In this document: positions 18,457 to 27,603 of the stretch, in pieces
Position numbering within the stretch: the first letter of the stretch is position 1
Layout: each line of letters opens with the position of its first letter
Assembly (NCBI GenBank): GCA_963839165.1
Contig: CAWIUG010000005.1
Span: 744,001 to 808,000, forward strand
Direction of reading: 5' to 3'
DNA from: DATFVA01 sp963839165
GTDB taxonomy: Bacteria > Bacteroidota > Ignavibacteria > Ignavibacteriales > Ignavibacteriaceae
DNA length: 64,000 nt
Position numbers and translations under genes: made by a program
The notes under the pieces: model-generated
Told to the model about the DNA's origin: nothing
Database searches by the model: none
What the model saw: the letters and a program-made list of their open reading frames with translations, nothing else

Positions 18457-19452
18457 TTATTTTGCTACTTTTTTCACCAGATCGACAACGCGGCATGAAT
18501 AACCCCACTCATTATCATACCAGCCGACGGCTTTAATCATATTTCCCATGACCATTGTCGAAAGCGAATCATAAATGCAGGACGCCGGGTTGCCGACAAT
18601 ATCTGCAGATACGATTGGATCTTCAGTGTATTCCAGTATACCCTTCATAGGACCCTCAGCAGCTTTTTTCATTGCAGCATTAACCTCTTCTACTGTTGCT
18701 TCTTTCCTAACTATCGCTACAAAGTCTGTTATTGATCCATCCGGTGTAGGAACGCGGAGAGCAAATCCATCCAGTTTACCTTTAAGTTCGGGAATCACTT
18801 TAGTTACCGTTTTTGCCGCACCGGTTGTAGTTGGAATTATAGATACAGCAGCTGATCTTGCTCTTCTCAGGTCGCTATGCGGTAGATCGAGCAGCCTCTG
18901 ATCATTAGTATATGAGTGAACTGTTGTCATTAAACCTTTTTCAAGTCCGAATGAATCATTCAGCACTTTTACCATCGGGGCTAGACAATTAGTTGTGCAG
19001 GATGCATTAGAAATAACTTTTTCATCTCCCTTGATCACCTCATCATTAACACCCAGGACTACAGTTGCATCTATATCACCCTTTGCAGGTACAGTTAGAA
19101 TCACCTTATTCGCACCTGCATTTATATGCTTCATGCAGGCTTCTTTTGTTCTGAAAATACCTGTTGCTTCTATAACTATATCAGCTCCAAGATCTTTCCA
19201 CTTCAGGTTTGCCGGATCCTTTTCAGCAGTGATTCTGATTCTATCACCATTAACAATAATATCATTTCCCTCAACTTTAACCTCGCCATTAAACCTTCCA
19301 TGTACAGAATCATATTTTAACAAGTGCGCTAAAGTCTTTGCATCAGTTAAATCATTTATCCCAACAAAATCGAATCCACCCAGTGCAAGGGCACGTCTGA
19401 ATACCAATCTGCCAATTCTTCCAAAACCATTTATACCTACTTTGATTGCCAT
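18457..19452 (-). CDS. gap: Glyceraldehyde-3-phosphate dehydrogenase, type I
   Basis: NAD-dependent glycolytic dehydrogenase, 331 residues. The start chosen is the ATG at 19452: it gives MAIKVGINGFGRIGRLVFRR at residue 1 and has AATAGGAGT just upstream. The open frame extends to 19701, but those extra residues do not resemble GAPDH. The catalytic Cys152 is in SNASCTTNCLAPM, and NDLTD (Asp34) fits NAD rather than NADP preference. VHSYTNDQRLLDLPH and the C-terminal GWYDNEWGYSCRVVDL are typical. It precedes pgk on the same strand. Confidence 0.97.
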   Translation of the reverse strand: MAIKVGINGFGRIGRLVFRRALALGGFDFVGINDLTDAKTLAHLLKYDSVHGRFNGEVKVEGNDIIVNGDRIRITAEKDPANLKWKDLGADIVIEATGIFRTKEACMKHINAGANKVILTVPAKGDIDATVVLGVNDEVIKGDEKVISNASCTTNCLAPMVKVLNDSFGLEKGLMTTVHSYTNDQRLLDLPHSDLRRARSAAVSIIPTTTGAAKTVTKVIPELKGKLDGFALRVPTPDGSITDFVAIVRKEATVEEVNAAMKKAAEGPMKGILEYTEDPIVSADIVGNPASCIYDSLSTMVMGNMIKAVGWYDNEWGYSCRVVDLVKKVAK

Positions 19453-19868
19453 TCTAAAACTCCTATTATTATATTTTTTAAGGTTAATAAAATTACTTAA
19501 AGGGTGTCTGAATTTCAATTCAGAAACCATTGGATTATAATACTTTAGTGGAATTGTGACAGGAATTAACCAGGAAGGCGGCTTTAAAAAAACAGAACCT
19601 TCAGGCCCGCCGGAGCAGGCCCAAAGGTTTCTAGTTGAGTGGGCAGCAATTTCTTTCCCCTCCATAATGACACAAGAACTATCGGGGCAGCAAACTCTCA
19701 AACTCTCTTACGGATCAGACTCCGTATATTTTCAAACTCTTTATATAAATTTCAACTTGTATGCCAGCAGGGATACCCGATTTTTGCCCTGTTTACCAAA
19801 CATTTTAAGCAGAACTCTGATTTAAAATGAGATGTTGTTTTTTTTTGAGTAACTCAATTAAAATAAAA
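19453..19868. other. Intergenic region upstream of gap; no convincing gene
   Basis: About 415 bp between gap and the terminator of the giant T9SS gene. The first 60 bp hold the gap ribosome-binding site and AT-rich DNA. A small hairpin TTCTGAATT/AATTCAGAA is near 19508-19526. The part at about 19590-19640 is clearly more GC-rich than its surroundings and can fold (AGGCCCGCC and CAGGCCC arms). The open frames on both strands give no recognisable protein. A structured leader or small RNA is possible, but I cannot identify a family. Confidence 0.3.
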
Positions 19869-19892
19869 AGACCGTCTGTACAGACGGTCTTA
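19861..19892 (-). terminator. Strong terminator after the giant FG-GAP T9SS gene
   Basis: The arm AAGACCGTCTGT at 19869-19880 is followed at once by its exact reverse complement, making a 24-bp perfect palindrome (stem with a GTAC loop). On the minus strand it runs into TTTTTATTTTAATT. It lies 57 nt past the stop at 19949, so it is a textbook intrinsic terminator for that gene. Confidence 0.85.
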
Positions 19893-19948
19893 ATAAATTG
19901 AGTATTATAATATCAGGTCATCCTGAAGTATCCAGACTTTACCGTACA

Positions 19949-22900
19949 TTACTTCATAAGGATCATTTTCTTTTCGGAGGTGAAGGTACCGGCAGTAATA
20001 CGGTATATGTAGATACCTGTTGATACCGACTGACCGTTATTGTTTAAGCCGTTCCATTTTATTTCATATGATCCCGCTTCTCTATTACCGTTTATAAGGG
20101 TCTTAACTTCTTTGCCCAGAATGTCATATACAATAAGTTTTACGTCCGACTTCAGCGGCAGCGAGAAATTAATCGTAGTTGCAGGATTAAAAGGATTAGG
20201 ATAATTCTGAGATAAACCAAATTCTGAAGGCATCTCAATAGATACATTTACTTCATTGGAATAGTTTACAGAACCGTCAAGATCTATCTGTTTAAGCCTG
20301 TAAGCATACTTCCCTTCTTTGAGGGCTTTATCCCTGTAGGAATATGATTTTTGTTCTAAGGTTGTTCCGTCACCCTTAATAAAGGTTATCTCATTATAAC
20401 CTTCATTTCCATATTTCCTTTCAACCGCGAAGCCTTTGTTGTTCAACTGTGTAGATGCGGTCCAGTTCAGGCTAACAGAGTTACCTTCAGCGGAGGCCGT
20501 GAAAGAAGACAGTTCAACAGGTACAGCGTTTAACCCTCCCGAGTAGCATACCACCGAACCATTCCTGGTACCGACAAGCAGCTCATAGCTTGCATTTCCA
20601 TCAATTGAAGGGAGAACATTAACTGAGTTAATCCTGTCACCTCCGAAAGTATGACTGAAGAAAAGCTCATTGCCTGTTCCGCTGATACAGTAGAATGTAC
20701 CATCCTGGTCACCTGTAACAACATCGTCAATACCGTCATTATTCAGATCGGGTACCGCAGCAACGCCGTACTGGTAGTTCATAGGGTATGTCCAGAGTTC
20801 CTGTCCATTTGCTCCGCTGAGACAAAGTACTCCACCTGAAAATGCTGCTATCAGTATGTCATCTATATTATCGCCATTTAAATCTTTTATTTTTGCAATC
20901 TGGATCATTCCAGTAAATCCGTAGTTGTATGCCCAGACCTGAGTACCTGTTTCGCCATCTATTCTGTATACACTACCGAAATACTGAGATGATACAACAT
21001 CCGGTGTCTCTCCCGGTACAGGCAGTTCAACTAATTCCTTGGGTTCATACCCTGATACAGGAAATGTCCATACAGACTGACCTGTCGCACCATTCAGACA
21101 AATCACATCAAGATTCGTGGTTCCATTATTACCAACATTTATTACCGCATCAGGAATTCCGTCACCGGTAACATCATCTACAGAGATAACTGTTTTACCG
21201 AATGCCAGGGATGGGCCCGGATAATAATACTGCCATATTATATTCCCATTAACGCCATTAAACAGGTAAGCTGTATGATATCCTGTACCCTGCTCATTAC
21301 CATCGGCAATTGCCAGGATATCGGAAATACCGTCCCCGTTGAAATCACGCTGGCCGTCTACAGCTTCGAAATCACCAAGACTGTAATTATAATCATCGCC
21401 GAATCCCCAGATTATATTTCCGTTCATTCCGTCTATCGCATAAACATGTTCATTACCGCCGCCGGTACCGATCACTACATCATTCTTACCATCACCGTTC
21501 AGGTCGCTAACAATCGCCAAAGCATCCTGAACACCATAGTCATTAGACATCCCTATGGAACCAGCATTTGAATTATTAAAGAATGTATTCAGTGTCCAGA
21601 GGGTGTCATTGTTTCCTCCGGCCGCACCATCCAGAGCCATAAGAAAATAATTATCTGTTGCTATTATAACATCACTGATACCGTCGCCATTAATATCATT
21701 TATTGGTTTTAATCCCTCCACACGAAAATCATCGGAGCTTGTCCTGGGATTATCAGGCACCTGGTACGACCAGAACTGGTAACCAATTGTGTAATTCCCG
21801 GCAACGCCGGTTCCTGATACAGAAACCGTGACCACCGGATTCAAAACATCGTTCGACTGAATGAACAATGTATCCTCATAGCTTGTGGCCTGGGATGGCG
21901 TAAATCTCAGGCGTACAACAGCCGTATCTGTCGGTTGAACCTGGAAAGGAATGCTTTCACTTTCAAAGGAAAACTCAGGCAGATTAAAATCCATATCTGA
22001 GATCTCCAGTGGAGCATCCCCGGTATTATATATACTCAAATTCCAATAACCATTGCCATCCAGGTTTACCCAAATATTTTCGAAATTGTGATTATCAGCG
22101 CTCAAGACAATAGAAGGTCCGCTTACAACTCCCTGTCCGGATAAACTTACATCGAAAGAAGGAGTAACCACGTCATTGCTCTCTATGGTCATCGTCCCTG
22201 TGTAAAGCTGAAAAGCGAGCGGATGGAAATCCACCTGTACATTATGATTCCCTCCGGCAGGTACAGTGAAAGGAAATGAACCGTCGGGAGAGCTGAAAAC
22301 AGAATTAACAAAAGAGAGATTGCTTACCTCAAGATCGGCTGTGCCGATATTAGAGACTGTAACTGTTGTATGTGAAGTATCCCCAACTGTGGTTTGAGGG
22401 AATACCAGTGAAGAAGGAGCAACTGTAATGTGAGGTGACCCTCCACCGCTAAGGTCATATTTAAATAATTGTCTTCCTGAAGAGGCCCCTAAAGGTTCAG
22501 CCATCAGCCAGAAGTAGGATCCGTCCCATGCCAGTCCACGCGGGTTCTGTCTTGTACCAGGGACTTCAGGAACATGCCAGGAAAAAAGATTATCTTTTGT
22601 CGTCAAATCAACTGCATAAATATTTTCAGGGTCTCCTTCGAATCCGTCCATTACATAGAAGAGTGTATCACCTTTTACCGTAATACCGGTAGGCTGAGTG
22701 CCGAAAACCTGGATTGTATCAACGATCTGTTTTGCTGTAACATCAACCTTATATAATGCAGCAAGGTTATTAGGATAGTACACAGAGATCCACAAACCTG
22801 TACCGTCCCATGCGGCCCCGCCAAGGTACCAGGCTCCACCGATTGACTGAATGGGAATGGAATCATGGACATTACCGGCAGGCGAAACTTTAAAGAGATC

Positions 22901-23209
22901 GCACCTTGAAGTTTTTCTCTCTATATACCAGAAATCTGTACCATCGTACGCGAGTCCCTGAGATGGATGAATACCCGGATAGTTTATATTTATAGTGGTC
23001 AAATAATTGCCTGATGCATCCACCGATTTAAGCACGACGCTTCCTGCTGCAGATGATTCGGAAGAAATCCAGTAACTGCTTCCGTCATACACAAGTCCGT
23101 ATCCGTAGTTAAAAAAGGGTTCAGAAGGCATGTCAATGGTTTCTACGAGTGATTGTGAGAAACCAGTTGAACTGAGCAAAAGAAACAAAATGAAGTATAA
23201 TTTTTTCAT
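19949..23209 (-). CDS. Giant secreted FG-GAP/PQQ-like propeller protein with ASPM-Hydin-like domains and T9SS sorting domain
   Basis: A 1086-residue exported protein. After the signal peptide (1-18, ending GFSQ) comes a propeller-like region with repeated GLAYDGTDFWYIE-type motifs (about 20-250). Two Ig-like choice-of-anchor/ASPM-Hydin-like domains follow (about 265-470: FPQTTVGDTSHTTVTVSNIG and VSLSGQGVV). Residues about 490-890 hold FG-GAP-like calcium-binding repeats such as DINGDGISDVIIATDN, DLNGDGKNDVVIGTGGG and DVTGDGIPDAVINVG, interleaved with PQQ-propeller-like GATGQSVW elements. The end carries the T9SS type A domain LSQNYPNPFNPATTI and the KMILMK tail. A structural or adhesive surface role is likely; no catalytic site is visible. 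Confidence 0.87.
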   Translation of the reverse strand: MKKLYFILFLLLSSTGFSQSLVETIDMPSEPFFNYGYGLVYDGSSYWISSESSAAGSVVLKSVDASGNYLTTININYPGIHPSQGLAYDGTDFWYIERKTSRCDLFKVSPAGNVHDSIPIQSIGGAWYLGGAAWDGTGLWISVYYPNNLAALYKVDVTAKQIVDTIQVFGTQPTGITVKGDTLFYVMDGFEGDPENIYAVDLTTKDNLFSWHVPEVPGTRQNPRGLAWDGSYFWLMAEPLGASSGRQLFKYDLSGGGSPHITVAPSSLVFPQTTVGDTSHTTVTVSNIGTADLEVSNLSFVNSVFSSPDGSFPFTVPAGGNHNVQVDFHPLAFQLYTGTMTIESNDVVTPSFDVSLSGQGVVSGPSIVLSADNHNFENIWVNLDGNGYWNLSIYNTGDAPLEISDMDFNLPEFSFESESIPFQVQPTDTAVVRLRFTPSQATSYEDTLFIQSNDVLNPVVTVSVSGTGVAGNYTIGYQFWSYQVPDNPRTSSDDFRVEGLKPINDINGDGISDVIIATDNYFLMALDGAAGGNNDTLWTLNTFFNNSNAGSIGMSNDYGVQDALAIVSDLNGDGKNDVVIGTGGGNEHVYAIDGMNGNIIWGFGDDYNYSLGDFEAVDGQRDFNGDGISDILAIADGNEQGTGYHTAYLFNGVNGNIIWQYYYPGPSLAFGKTVISVDDVTGDGIPDAVINVGNNGTTNLDVICLNGATGQSVWTFPVSGYEPKELVELPVPGETPDVVSSQYFGSVYRIDGETGTQVWAYNYGFTGMIQIAKIKDLNGDNIDDILIAAFSGGVLCLSGANGQELWTYPMNYQYGVAAVPDLNNDGIDDVVTGDQDGTFYCISGTGNELFFSHTFGGDRINSVNVLPSIDGNASYELLVGTRNGSVVCYSGGLNAVPVELSSFTASAEGNSVSLNWTASTQLNNKGFAVERKYGNEGYNEITFIKGDGTTLEQKSYSYRDKALKEGKYAYRLKQIDLDGSVNYSNEVNVSIEMPSEFGLSQNYPNPFNPATTINFSLPLKSDVKLIVYDILGKEVKTLINGNREAGSYEIKWNGLNNNGQSVSTGIYIYRITAGTFTSEKKMILMK

Positions 23210-23270
23210 TTGCGTCTCCCTTTGTAGATTGTGGAAAGAAAGAATGAATTAGAGTTTTACATCTTAAAAA

Positions 23271-23681
23271 TCAATTATTTCGTGGATGTTCGGTATACCA
23301 TTCTTTTATGTATCCGGCTATGTCAGTTGTTGCAGCGCCGGGAGTAAAAAGTTCTCCGACTCCCATTTTCCGTAGTGCCTTTATATCTTCTTCAGGAATA
23401 ATACCTCCTCCGGTCAGAAGTACATCGTCAATTCCTTTTTCTTCCATTAGTTTCCTGATCCTTGGAAATATAGTCATATGCGCGCCTGATAAAATACTTA
23501 TACCAATCACATCAACATCCTCCTGAACAGCGGCTTCAACTATCATTTCCGGAGTTTGTCTGAGCCCGGTATATATAACTTCCATGCCGGCATCACGGAG
23601 TGCAGCCGCAATAACTTTAGCTCCGCGGTCGTGTCCGTCAAGTCCGGCTTTTGCTACCAGTACTCTTATTTTTTTATCCAT
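23271..23681 (-). CDS. Cobalamin-binding domain protein (methylmalonyl-CoA mutase C-terminal/small subunit type)
   Basis: A 136-residue stand-alone B12-binding domain. The lower-ligand motif DxHxxG appears as AKAGLDGHDRGAKVIA, and the rest follows the methylmalonyl-CoA mutase C-terminal domain: VIYTGLRQTPEMIVEAA, DVIGISILSGAH and VLLTGGGIIPEEDI. It would pair with a separate catalytic mutase subunit, interconverting methylmalonyl-CoA and succinyl-CoA, or a related acyl-CoA mutase. No large subunit gene is in this window. It lies 6 nt downstream of the HIT gene on the same strand. Confidence 0.92.
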   Translation of the reverse strand: MDKKIRVLVAKAGLDGHDRGAKVIAAALRDAGMEVIYTGLRQTPEMIVEAAVQEDVDVIGISILSGAHMTIFPRIRKLMEEKGIDDVLLTGGGIIPEEDIKALRKMGVGELFTPGAATTDIAGYIKEWYTEHPRNN

Positions 23682-23687
23682 TATATT

Positions 23688-24110
23688 TCAACCTTTATTT
23701 GTTACAGCATTACGAATTATTTCAGCGAAATCTTTCATGGAACCATCGGCATATGCCTTGAATCTTGGTCTGTAATTAAAATCGCTGCTGAATCTCGGTA
23801 TAATATGAAAATGAAAATGGTATACGGTCTGCCCTGCTGCTGACCCGTTGTTAATTATTACATTAAAACCGTCTGCTTTCAGACTTTCCTGTATCGTCCC
23901 CGACATCAGCTGGGTAACCCTGCTCAGTTCAGCAAGATATTCGGGTGTAAGATCAAGGAAATTATTGAAATGCTTCTTGGGAATAACAAGGGTATGGCCA
24001 TAATTTACCGGTCGGATATCAAGAATTGCCATTACCAGCTCATTCTCATATAATATTTCGGCTTCCCCCTTACGATTAATAATATCACAAAATATACAAT
24101 CCATATCCAA
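23688..24110 (-). CDS. HIT-family nucleotide-binding protein
   Basis: A 140-residue histidine triad protein. CIFCDIINRKGEAEILYEN is the usual N-terminal start, GHTLVIPKKHFNNFLDL the middle, and VYHFHFHIIPRF the HxHxH catalytic motif. Family members are nucleotide hydrolases or transferases acting on AMP conjugates or dinucleoside polyphosphates; the exact substrate cannot be told. The two N-terminal Cys residues of the zinc-site type are present. It lies between kdsB and the B12-binding gene in a compact minus-strand block. Confidence 0.93.
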   Translation of the reverse strand: MDMDCIFCDIINRKGEAEILYENELVMAILDIRPVNYGHTLVIPKKHFNNFLDLTPEYLAELSRVTQLMSGTIQESLKADGFNVIINNGSAAGQTVYHFHFHIIPRFSSDFNYRPRFKAYADGSMKDFAEIIRNAVTNKG

Positions 24111-24152
24111 AAATAAACTTAATTTATTTTTAAGGCAAAAATAGGCAGAGAT

Positions 24153-24914
24153 TCATTCTTTTTCTTTTTGCAGTCGTGAGTAATAAAGGCGTGCCCGTTT
24201 AAGGTCGTCGGGCGTATCAACAGCAAGATTTTCATAATTAGTTACCACAACTTTTATCTTGAACCCATTCTCCAGCATCCGCAGCTGTTCAAGTTTTTCT
24301 ATCTGTTCAAGATCTGTAGGTGCAAGGCTGGTAAATTTCAACAGGTAATCCCTTCTATAAACATACAAGCCGATATGCTTATAAACATCGGCCATAGTAA
24401 TACGATCGAACATTGTTTTAGCATCCCTTACAAAAGGGATGGGCGACCTGGAAAAATAGAGCGCAAAATTATTATAATCGAATACCACCTTGGTTACCGA
24501 GGGAGATTCGAGTTCATCGACTGTTTCTATTTTTTTGGCAAGAGTTGATACATTAACCGAAAGATCAAACAGCAGTGGTTCAACAGCCTGGTCGATCATT
24601 ATTCCCTGGATAAAAGGTTCATCCCCCTGGATATTTACAATAATTTCCGCACCCGGAAGCTGTTTTGCAACATGGGCAATCCGGTCAGATCCTGTAGATA
24701 TATTCCCGGGAGTTACGAATACCCTGGCTCCGAAATCCCTGCAGACTTCGGCAACTCTCTCATCGTCAGTCGCAATTATTACTTCACTAAGAAGGCGTGA
24801 TGTTTTTGAACTTTCGTAGGTATGCTGAATCATAGGTTTGCCGCCTATATCCGCCAGAGGTTTCCCCATCAGCCTGGTTGAAGCGAAACGTGCGGGAATA
24901 ATTCCAACGACCAT
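24153..24914 (-). CDS. kdsB: 3-deoxy-manno-octulosonate cytidylyltransferase (CMP-Kdo synthetase)
   Basis: Activates Kdo with CTP to CMP-Kdo for LPS inner-core synthesis in the cytosol. The 253 residues are the standard length. Motifs: GIIPARFASTRLMGKPL (nucleotide-binding loop), IIATDDERVAEVC, NIQGDEPFI (metal and nucleotide site), FSRSPIPFVRD and HIGLYVYRRDYLLKF. Its presence shows that the cell makes Kdo-containing LPS. The ATG start is 15 nt downstream of the acyltransferase stop, so a shared transcript with lipid genes is likely. Confidence 0.96.
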   Translation of the reverse strand: MVVGIIPARFASTRLMGKPLADIGGKPMIQHTYESSKTSRLLSEVIIATDDERVAEVCRDFGARVFVTPGNISTGSDRIAHVAKQLPGAEIIVNIQGDEPFIQGIMIDQAVEPLLFDLSVNVSTLAKKIETVDELESPSVTKVVFDYNNFALYFSRSPIPFVRDAKTMFDRITMADVYKHIGLYVYRRDYLLKFTSLAPTDLEQIEKLEQLRMLENGFKIKVVVTNYENLAVDTPDDLKRARLYYSRLQKEKE

Positions 24915-24929
24915 CTTAACTCTCTATAT

Positions 24930-25631
24930 TCACTTATAATAATTAGATGATATAATATCCCTTACTTTTCTCATAAGTTCAAGTTCATCGTTACGGGTTT
25001 CAACATTATCGGCAGGCACAGGCTCACTGAAAGTCACCCTGATTGTGCCCTTATTGAATTTGAAGGTACCCTTAGGAAGAAGCTTATCTGAATCACGTAT
25101 AGTTACCGGAATAATAGGATAACTAACCTGCCCCGCGAGACGAAAGGCCCCTCTTTTAAACTGCTGAAGCTCGCCGTCTTTACTCCTGGTACCTTCAGGA
25201 AACAGGATCATCGAAACACCCTTAGTTTTCATTTTGTTTTTTGCTTTGTTAATGCTCTTAAGAGCATTCTCTGCATTGCTTCTGTCTATTACAATATGCG
25301 GTCCGGTTAACAGCTGCCATCCGAACAAAGGAATCCGGGTTAATTCTTTCTTAAATATAAATCCTGATTTAACAGGAATGGTATACTGCAGTGCAGGTAT
25401 ATCAAACTGACTGATATGGTTTGAAACAAATATAAAAGGTCCATCCCCGCGGATATTTTCCAATCCCTCAGCCTTAACCTTAACACCGCTGATAGAAAAA
25501 ATTCCAAGACTGAATATTTTAGAAACATATTTATAGGTATAGAAAGATCTGTCAAGCAATCCGGAGAGAAGAGCGAGGAATGAGATTAAAAGTATATGAA
25601 TAATAATGAAAAAAAATTTAACGTAAAACAA
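24930..25631 (-). CDS. 1-acyl-sn-glycerol-3-phosphate acyltransferase-like protein (PlsC family)
   Basis: A 233-residue membrane-associated acyltransferase. A hydrophobic N-terminal segment (about 1-25) precedes the HX4D active-site motif in VSNHISQFDIPAL. The substrate-binding motif LFPEGTRSKDGELQQFKRGAF and the later YPIIPVTI block are in the normal order. The family acylates lysophosphatidic acid to phosphatidic acid. The start is 3 nt after the stop of the M48 protease gene, and kdsB follows, so this looks like an envelope-lipid operon. Confidence 0.92.
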   Translation of the reverse strand: MFYVKFFFIIIHILLISFLALLSGLLDRSFYTYKYVSKIFSLGIFSISGVKVKAEGLENIRGDGPFIFVSNHISQFDIPALQYTIPVKSGFIFKKELTRIPLFGWQLLTGPHIVIDRSNAENALKSINKAKNKMKTKGVSMILFPEGTRSKDGELQQFKRGAFRLAGQVSYPIIPVTIRDSDKLLPKGTFKFNKGTIRVTFSEPVPADNVETRNDELELMRKVRDIISSNYYK

Positions 25632-25634
25632 TCC

Positions 25635-26771
25635 TTAAGTCTCCTCAAGAGAAATATTATTTTCCCTTATACCGTACTGCATTACATACTTCCTGATCGC
25701 ATTTACCCTGTTTGATATGGATGGGTGGCTGTAAAAAAACCATTCCACAAACGGATGAGGATTTTTATCTCCAAGGTTCTGATCCGTAAGCTTATTCAGA
25801 GTAGATATGAATGCTGTAGGTTTTCCGGTAACAGTTACAGCATATTCATCTGCTTCGTATTCAAACTTTCTTGATAGGATATTGGTTAAAGGAGTTTCGA
25901 TCAAACCGATGAGCATAGCCCAAAGCGACAGTATGGGCAATGCAGCAATTTCCTGAAGTTTTGAGAAGCCAAACCAGTGAATTGACACACTATAAAAATA
26001 TGAAATCAGGAAAAGGGTTCCGAAGCTCGCCACGGTACCTATAATGATGTTTTTAATTATATGATTTCTTTTATAATGGCCGAGCTCATGAGCAATAACC
26101 GTTTCAATCTCATCACGAGAGTAATTATCAAGCAGCGTATCCCCCAGAAGGATCCGCTTCGATTTTCCGAGTCCCGTAAAAGCGGCATTTGCCTTCTTCG
26201 TATTCTTGCTCATATTAAACCTGAAAATATTCTCAACCTTTATGCCCGCAGCTTCAGCCAGTCTGGTAATTCCTGCTTTAAGATCCCCGTCATCGAGAGG
26301 GGTAATTTTATAAAATAGAGGGAGAACTATTACAGGCAGTAATCTTGCAAAAACAACAGATATAATGAAAAGAACTATCGCGAAAGGAAGCCACCAGAGC
26401 TGTCCGAATTTATTTATTATAAAATAAAACAAAAGAAGTATTGGTACACCTATAACAAGTGAAACAACAAGTCCCTTAATATTCTCAAATACCCACTTGC
26501 CAAAAGTCTGATTGGAAAGTCCGTATTTATGCTCAAGGTAAAAGTCTTTGTAATAGTTCACCGGGAAATAAAGGATAATCCCCGCAGCTCCTGTTATCAA
26601 TATGAAGGCAAGAAACAACAGGTAAGCATTTGAAACATAATGACCAATGAAATTCTCCAGCTCAAGACTAAGGCGGGAATATACAAACGCTATGATAAGT
26701 ATAAAGCTCACCACGCTTTTAGTTATACTTATACCAAGTTTTATGTTATTATATTTTTTAGATTTCATCAA
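25635..26771 (-). CDS. M48-family zinc metalloprotease (Ste24/CAAX-protease-like)
   Basis: A 378-residue membrane protease. The zinc motif HELGHYKRN is followed by a third ligand in FEYEADEYAVTVTG, as in Ste24/HtpX-type peptidases. Several hydrophobic segments surround it: four or five in the first 170 residues and two after the HExxH motif. The segment LGDTLLDNYSRDEIETVIAHELGHY is characteristic of the Ste24 branch. Likely roles are membrane protein quality control or processing. It leads a tight minus-strand block with the acyltransferase and kdsB. Confidence 0.92.
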   Translation of the reverse strand: MMKSKKYNNIKLGISITKSVVSFILIIAFVYSRLSLELENFIGHYVSNAYLLFLAFILITGAAGIILYFPVNYYKDFYLEHKYGLSNQTFGKWVFENIKGLVVSLVIGVPILLLFYFIINKFGQLWWLPFAIVLFIISVVFARLLPVIVLPLFYKITPLDDGDLKAGITRLAEAAGIKVENIFRFNMSKNTKKANAAFTGLGKSKRILLGDTLLDNYSRDEIETVIAHELGHYKRNHIIKNIIIGTVASFGTLFLISYFYSVSIHWFGFSKLQEIAALPILSLWAMLIGLIETPLTNILSRKFEYEADEYAVTVTGKPTAFISTLNKLTDQNLGDKNPHPFVEWFFYSHPSISNRVNAIRKYVMQYGIRENNISLEET

Positions 26772-26850
26772 AGGAAACTAAAGAGAGCGTAATTTAAGTT
26801 CAACTCATCCTGTGATATAAAATACGAAAAGCCTGATTAAAAACTAAGCT

Positions 26851-27603
26851 TTATATCATTCTTAAATCATCCTGAGGGAGCCACCCAAGTTTGCCGTCCT
26901 TTAATCTTATCCTGTAGTAGTTGTCAACCTTATCCTCGATCTTAACCTTTAACCCTTCATGGATGACAAATGCATCCCTGCTGTCGGGATCGGGAGAAAG
27001 TTTTGCTGTAGCCGATTGCTGCACAACAACCCCATTCTTAATATTGAATTCGCGGTTATACTTAATTGCCGAAATAGCGGTAGATAATGCAAATAAGAAC
27101 AGAACAGCAATACCTGCAAAGAAAGCCAGTCTCTGGTAATCAGCATGGCGGGTAAAGAAATAGAAAATAATAAGTCCGATCAGAAGGATATAAAAAATAT
27201 AGGAAAGGTATACCCACTCAGAAAAGGTCAACAGGGCAAGAAAGCTTTCCCACCACTGGAAAATAAAAAAATCAGGGAGTGTATTTATCCTGTCAATCGT
27301 TCTGGAGTTTGCGAGAGCCAGGTTATGCCTTATATCATCGTCGCCGGGTGACAGTTTCTGCGCCCGTTCGTAATTAAGAATTGCATAACCGAGGTTTCCC
27401 TTCCTGTAGTAAGCATTTCCCAGGTTGTAATATAATTCCGCGCTCTCATAACCTTCATTCAGCACCTTACTATATGCCTGTATAGCTTTGTCATACTTCT
27501 GCTGCTGGTAGAAATTATTTCCCTGCTCCAAAAAGTTTTGGGGCTGAGCTGCCAGCAAGACCGGAGCAATAAGCAGAAACATAAATAGTTTATTACGCAG
27601 CAT
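26851..27603 (-). CDS. batE: BatE: TPR and SH3-domain protein of the aerotolerance operon
   Basis: Two TPR units (about residues 20-95: FLEQGNNFYQQQKYDKAIQAY and AELYYNLGNAYYRKGNLGYAI in part) are followed by two membrane segments (about 130-190) and a C-terminal bacterial SH3-like domain (VKIEDKVDNYYRIRLKDGK, then GWLPQDDL). This order is BatE-like. I place the start at 27603 (MLRNKLFMFLLIAPVLLAAQ, a clean signal peptide, overlapping batD by 11 nt). A longer frame begins at 27630 and adds nine residues. It is the last gene of the Bat operon. Confidence 0.87.
   Translation of the reverse strand: MLRNKLFMFLLIAPVLLAAQPQNFLEQGNNFYQQQKYDKAIQAYSKVLNEGYESAELYYNLGNAYYRKGNLGYAILNYERAQKLSPGDDDIRHNLALANSRTIDRINTLPDFFIFQWWESFLALLTFSEWVYLSYIFYILLIGLIIFYFFTRHADYQRLAFFAGIAVLFLFALSTAISAIKYNREFNIKNGVVVQQSATAKLSPDPDSRDAFVIHEGLKVKIEDKVDNYYRIRLKDGKLGWLPQDDLRMI

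Noticed and set aside
18457..19701. Longer reading of gap with an 83-residue N-terminal extension
   Set aside because: The extension is not like GAPDH, and a good ribosome-binding site precedes the ATG at 19452 where the family starts.
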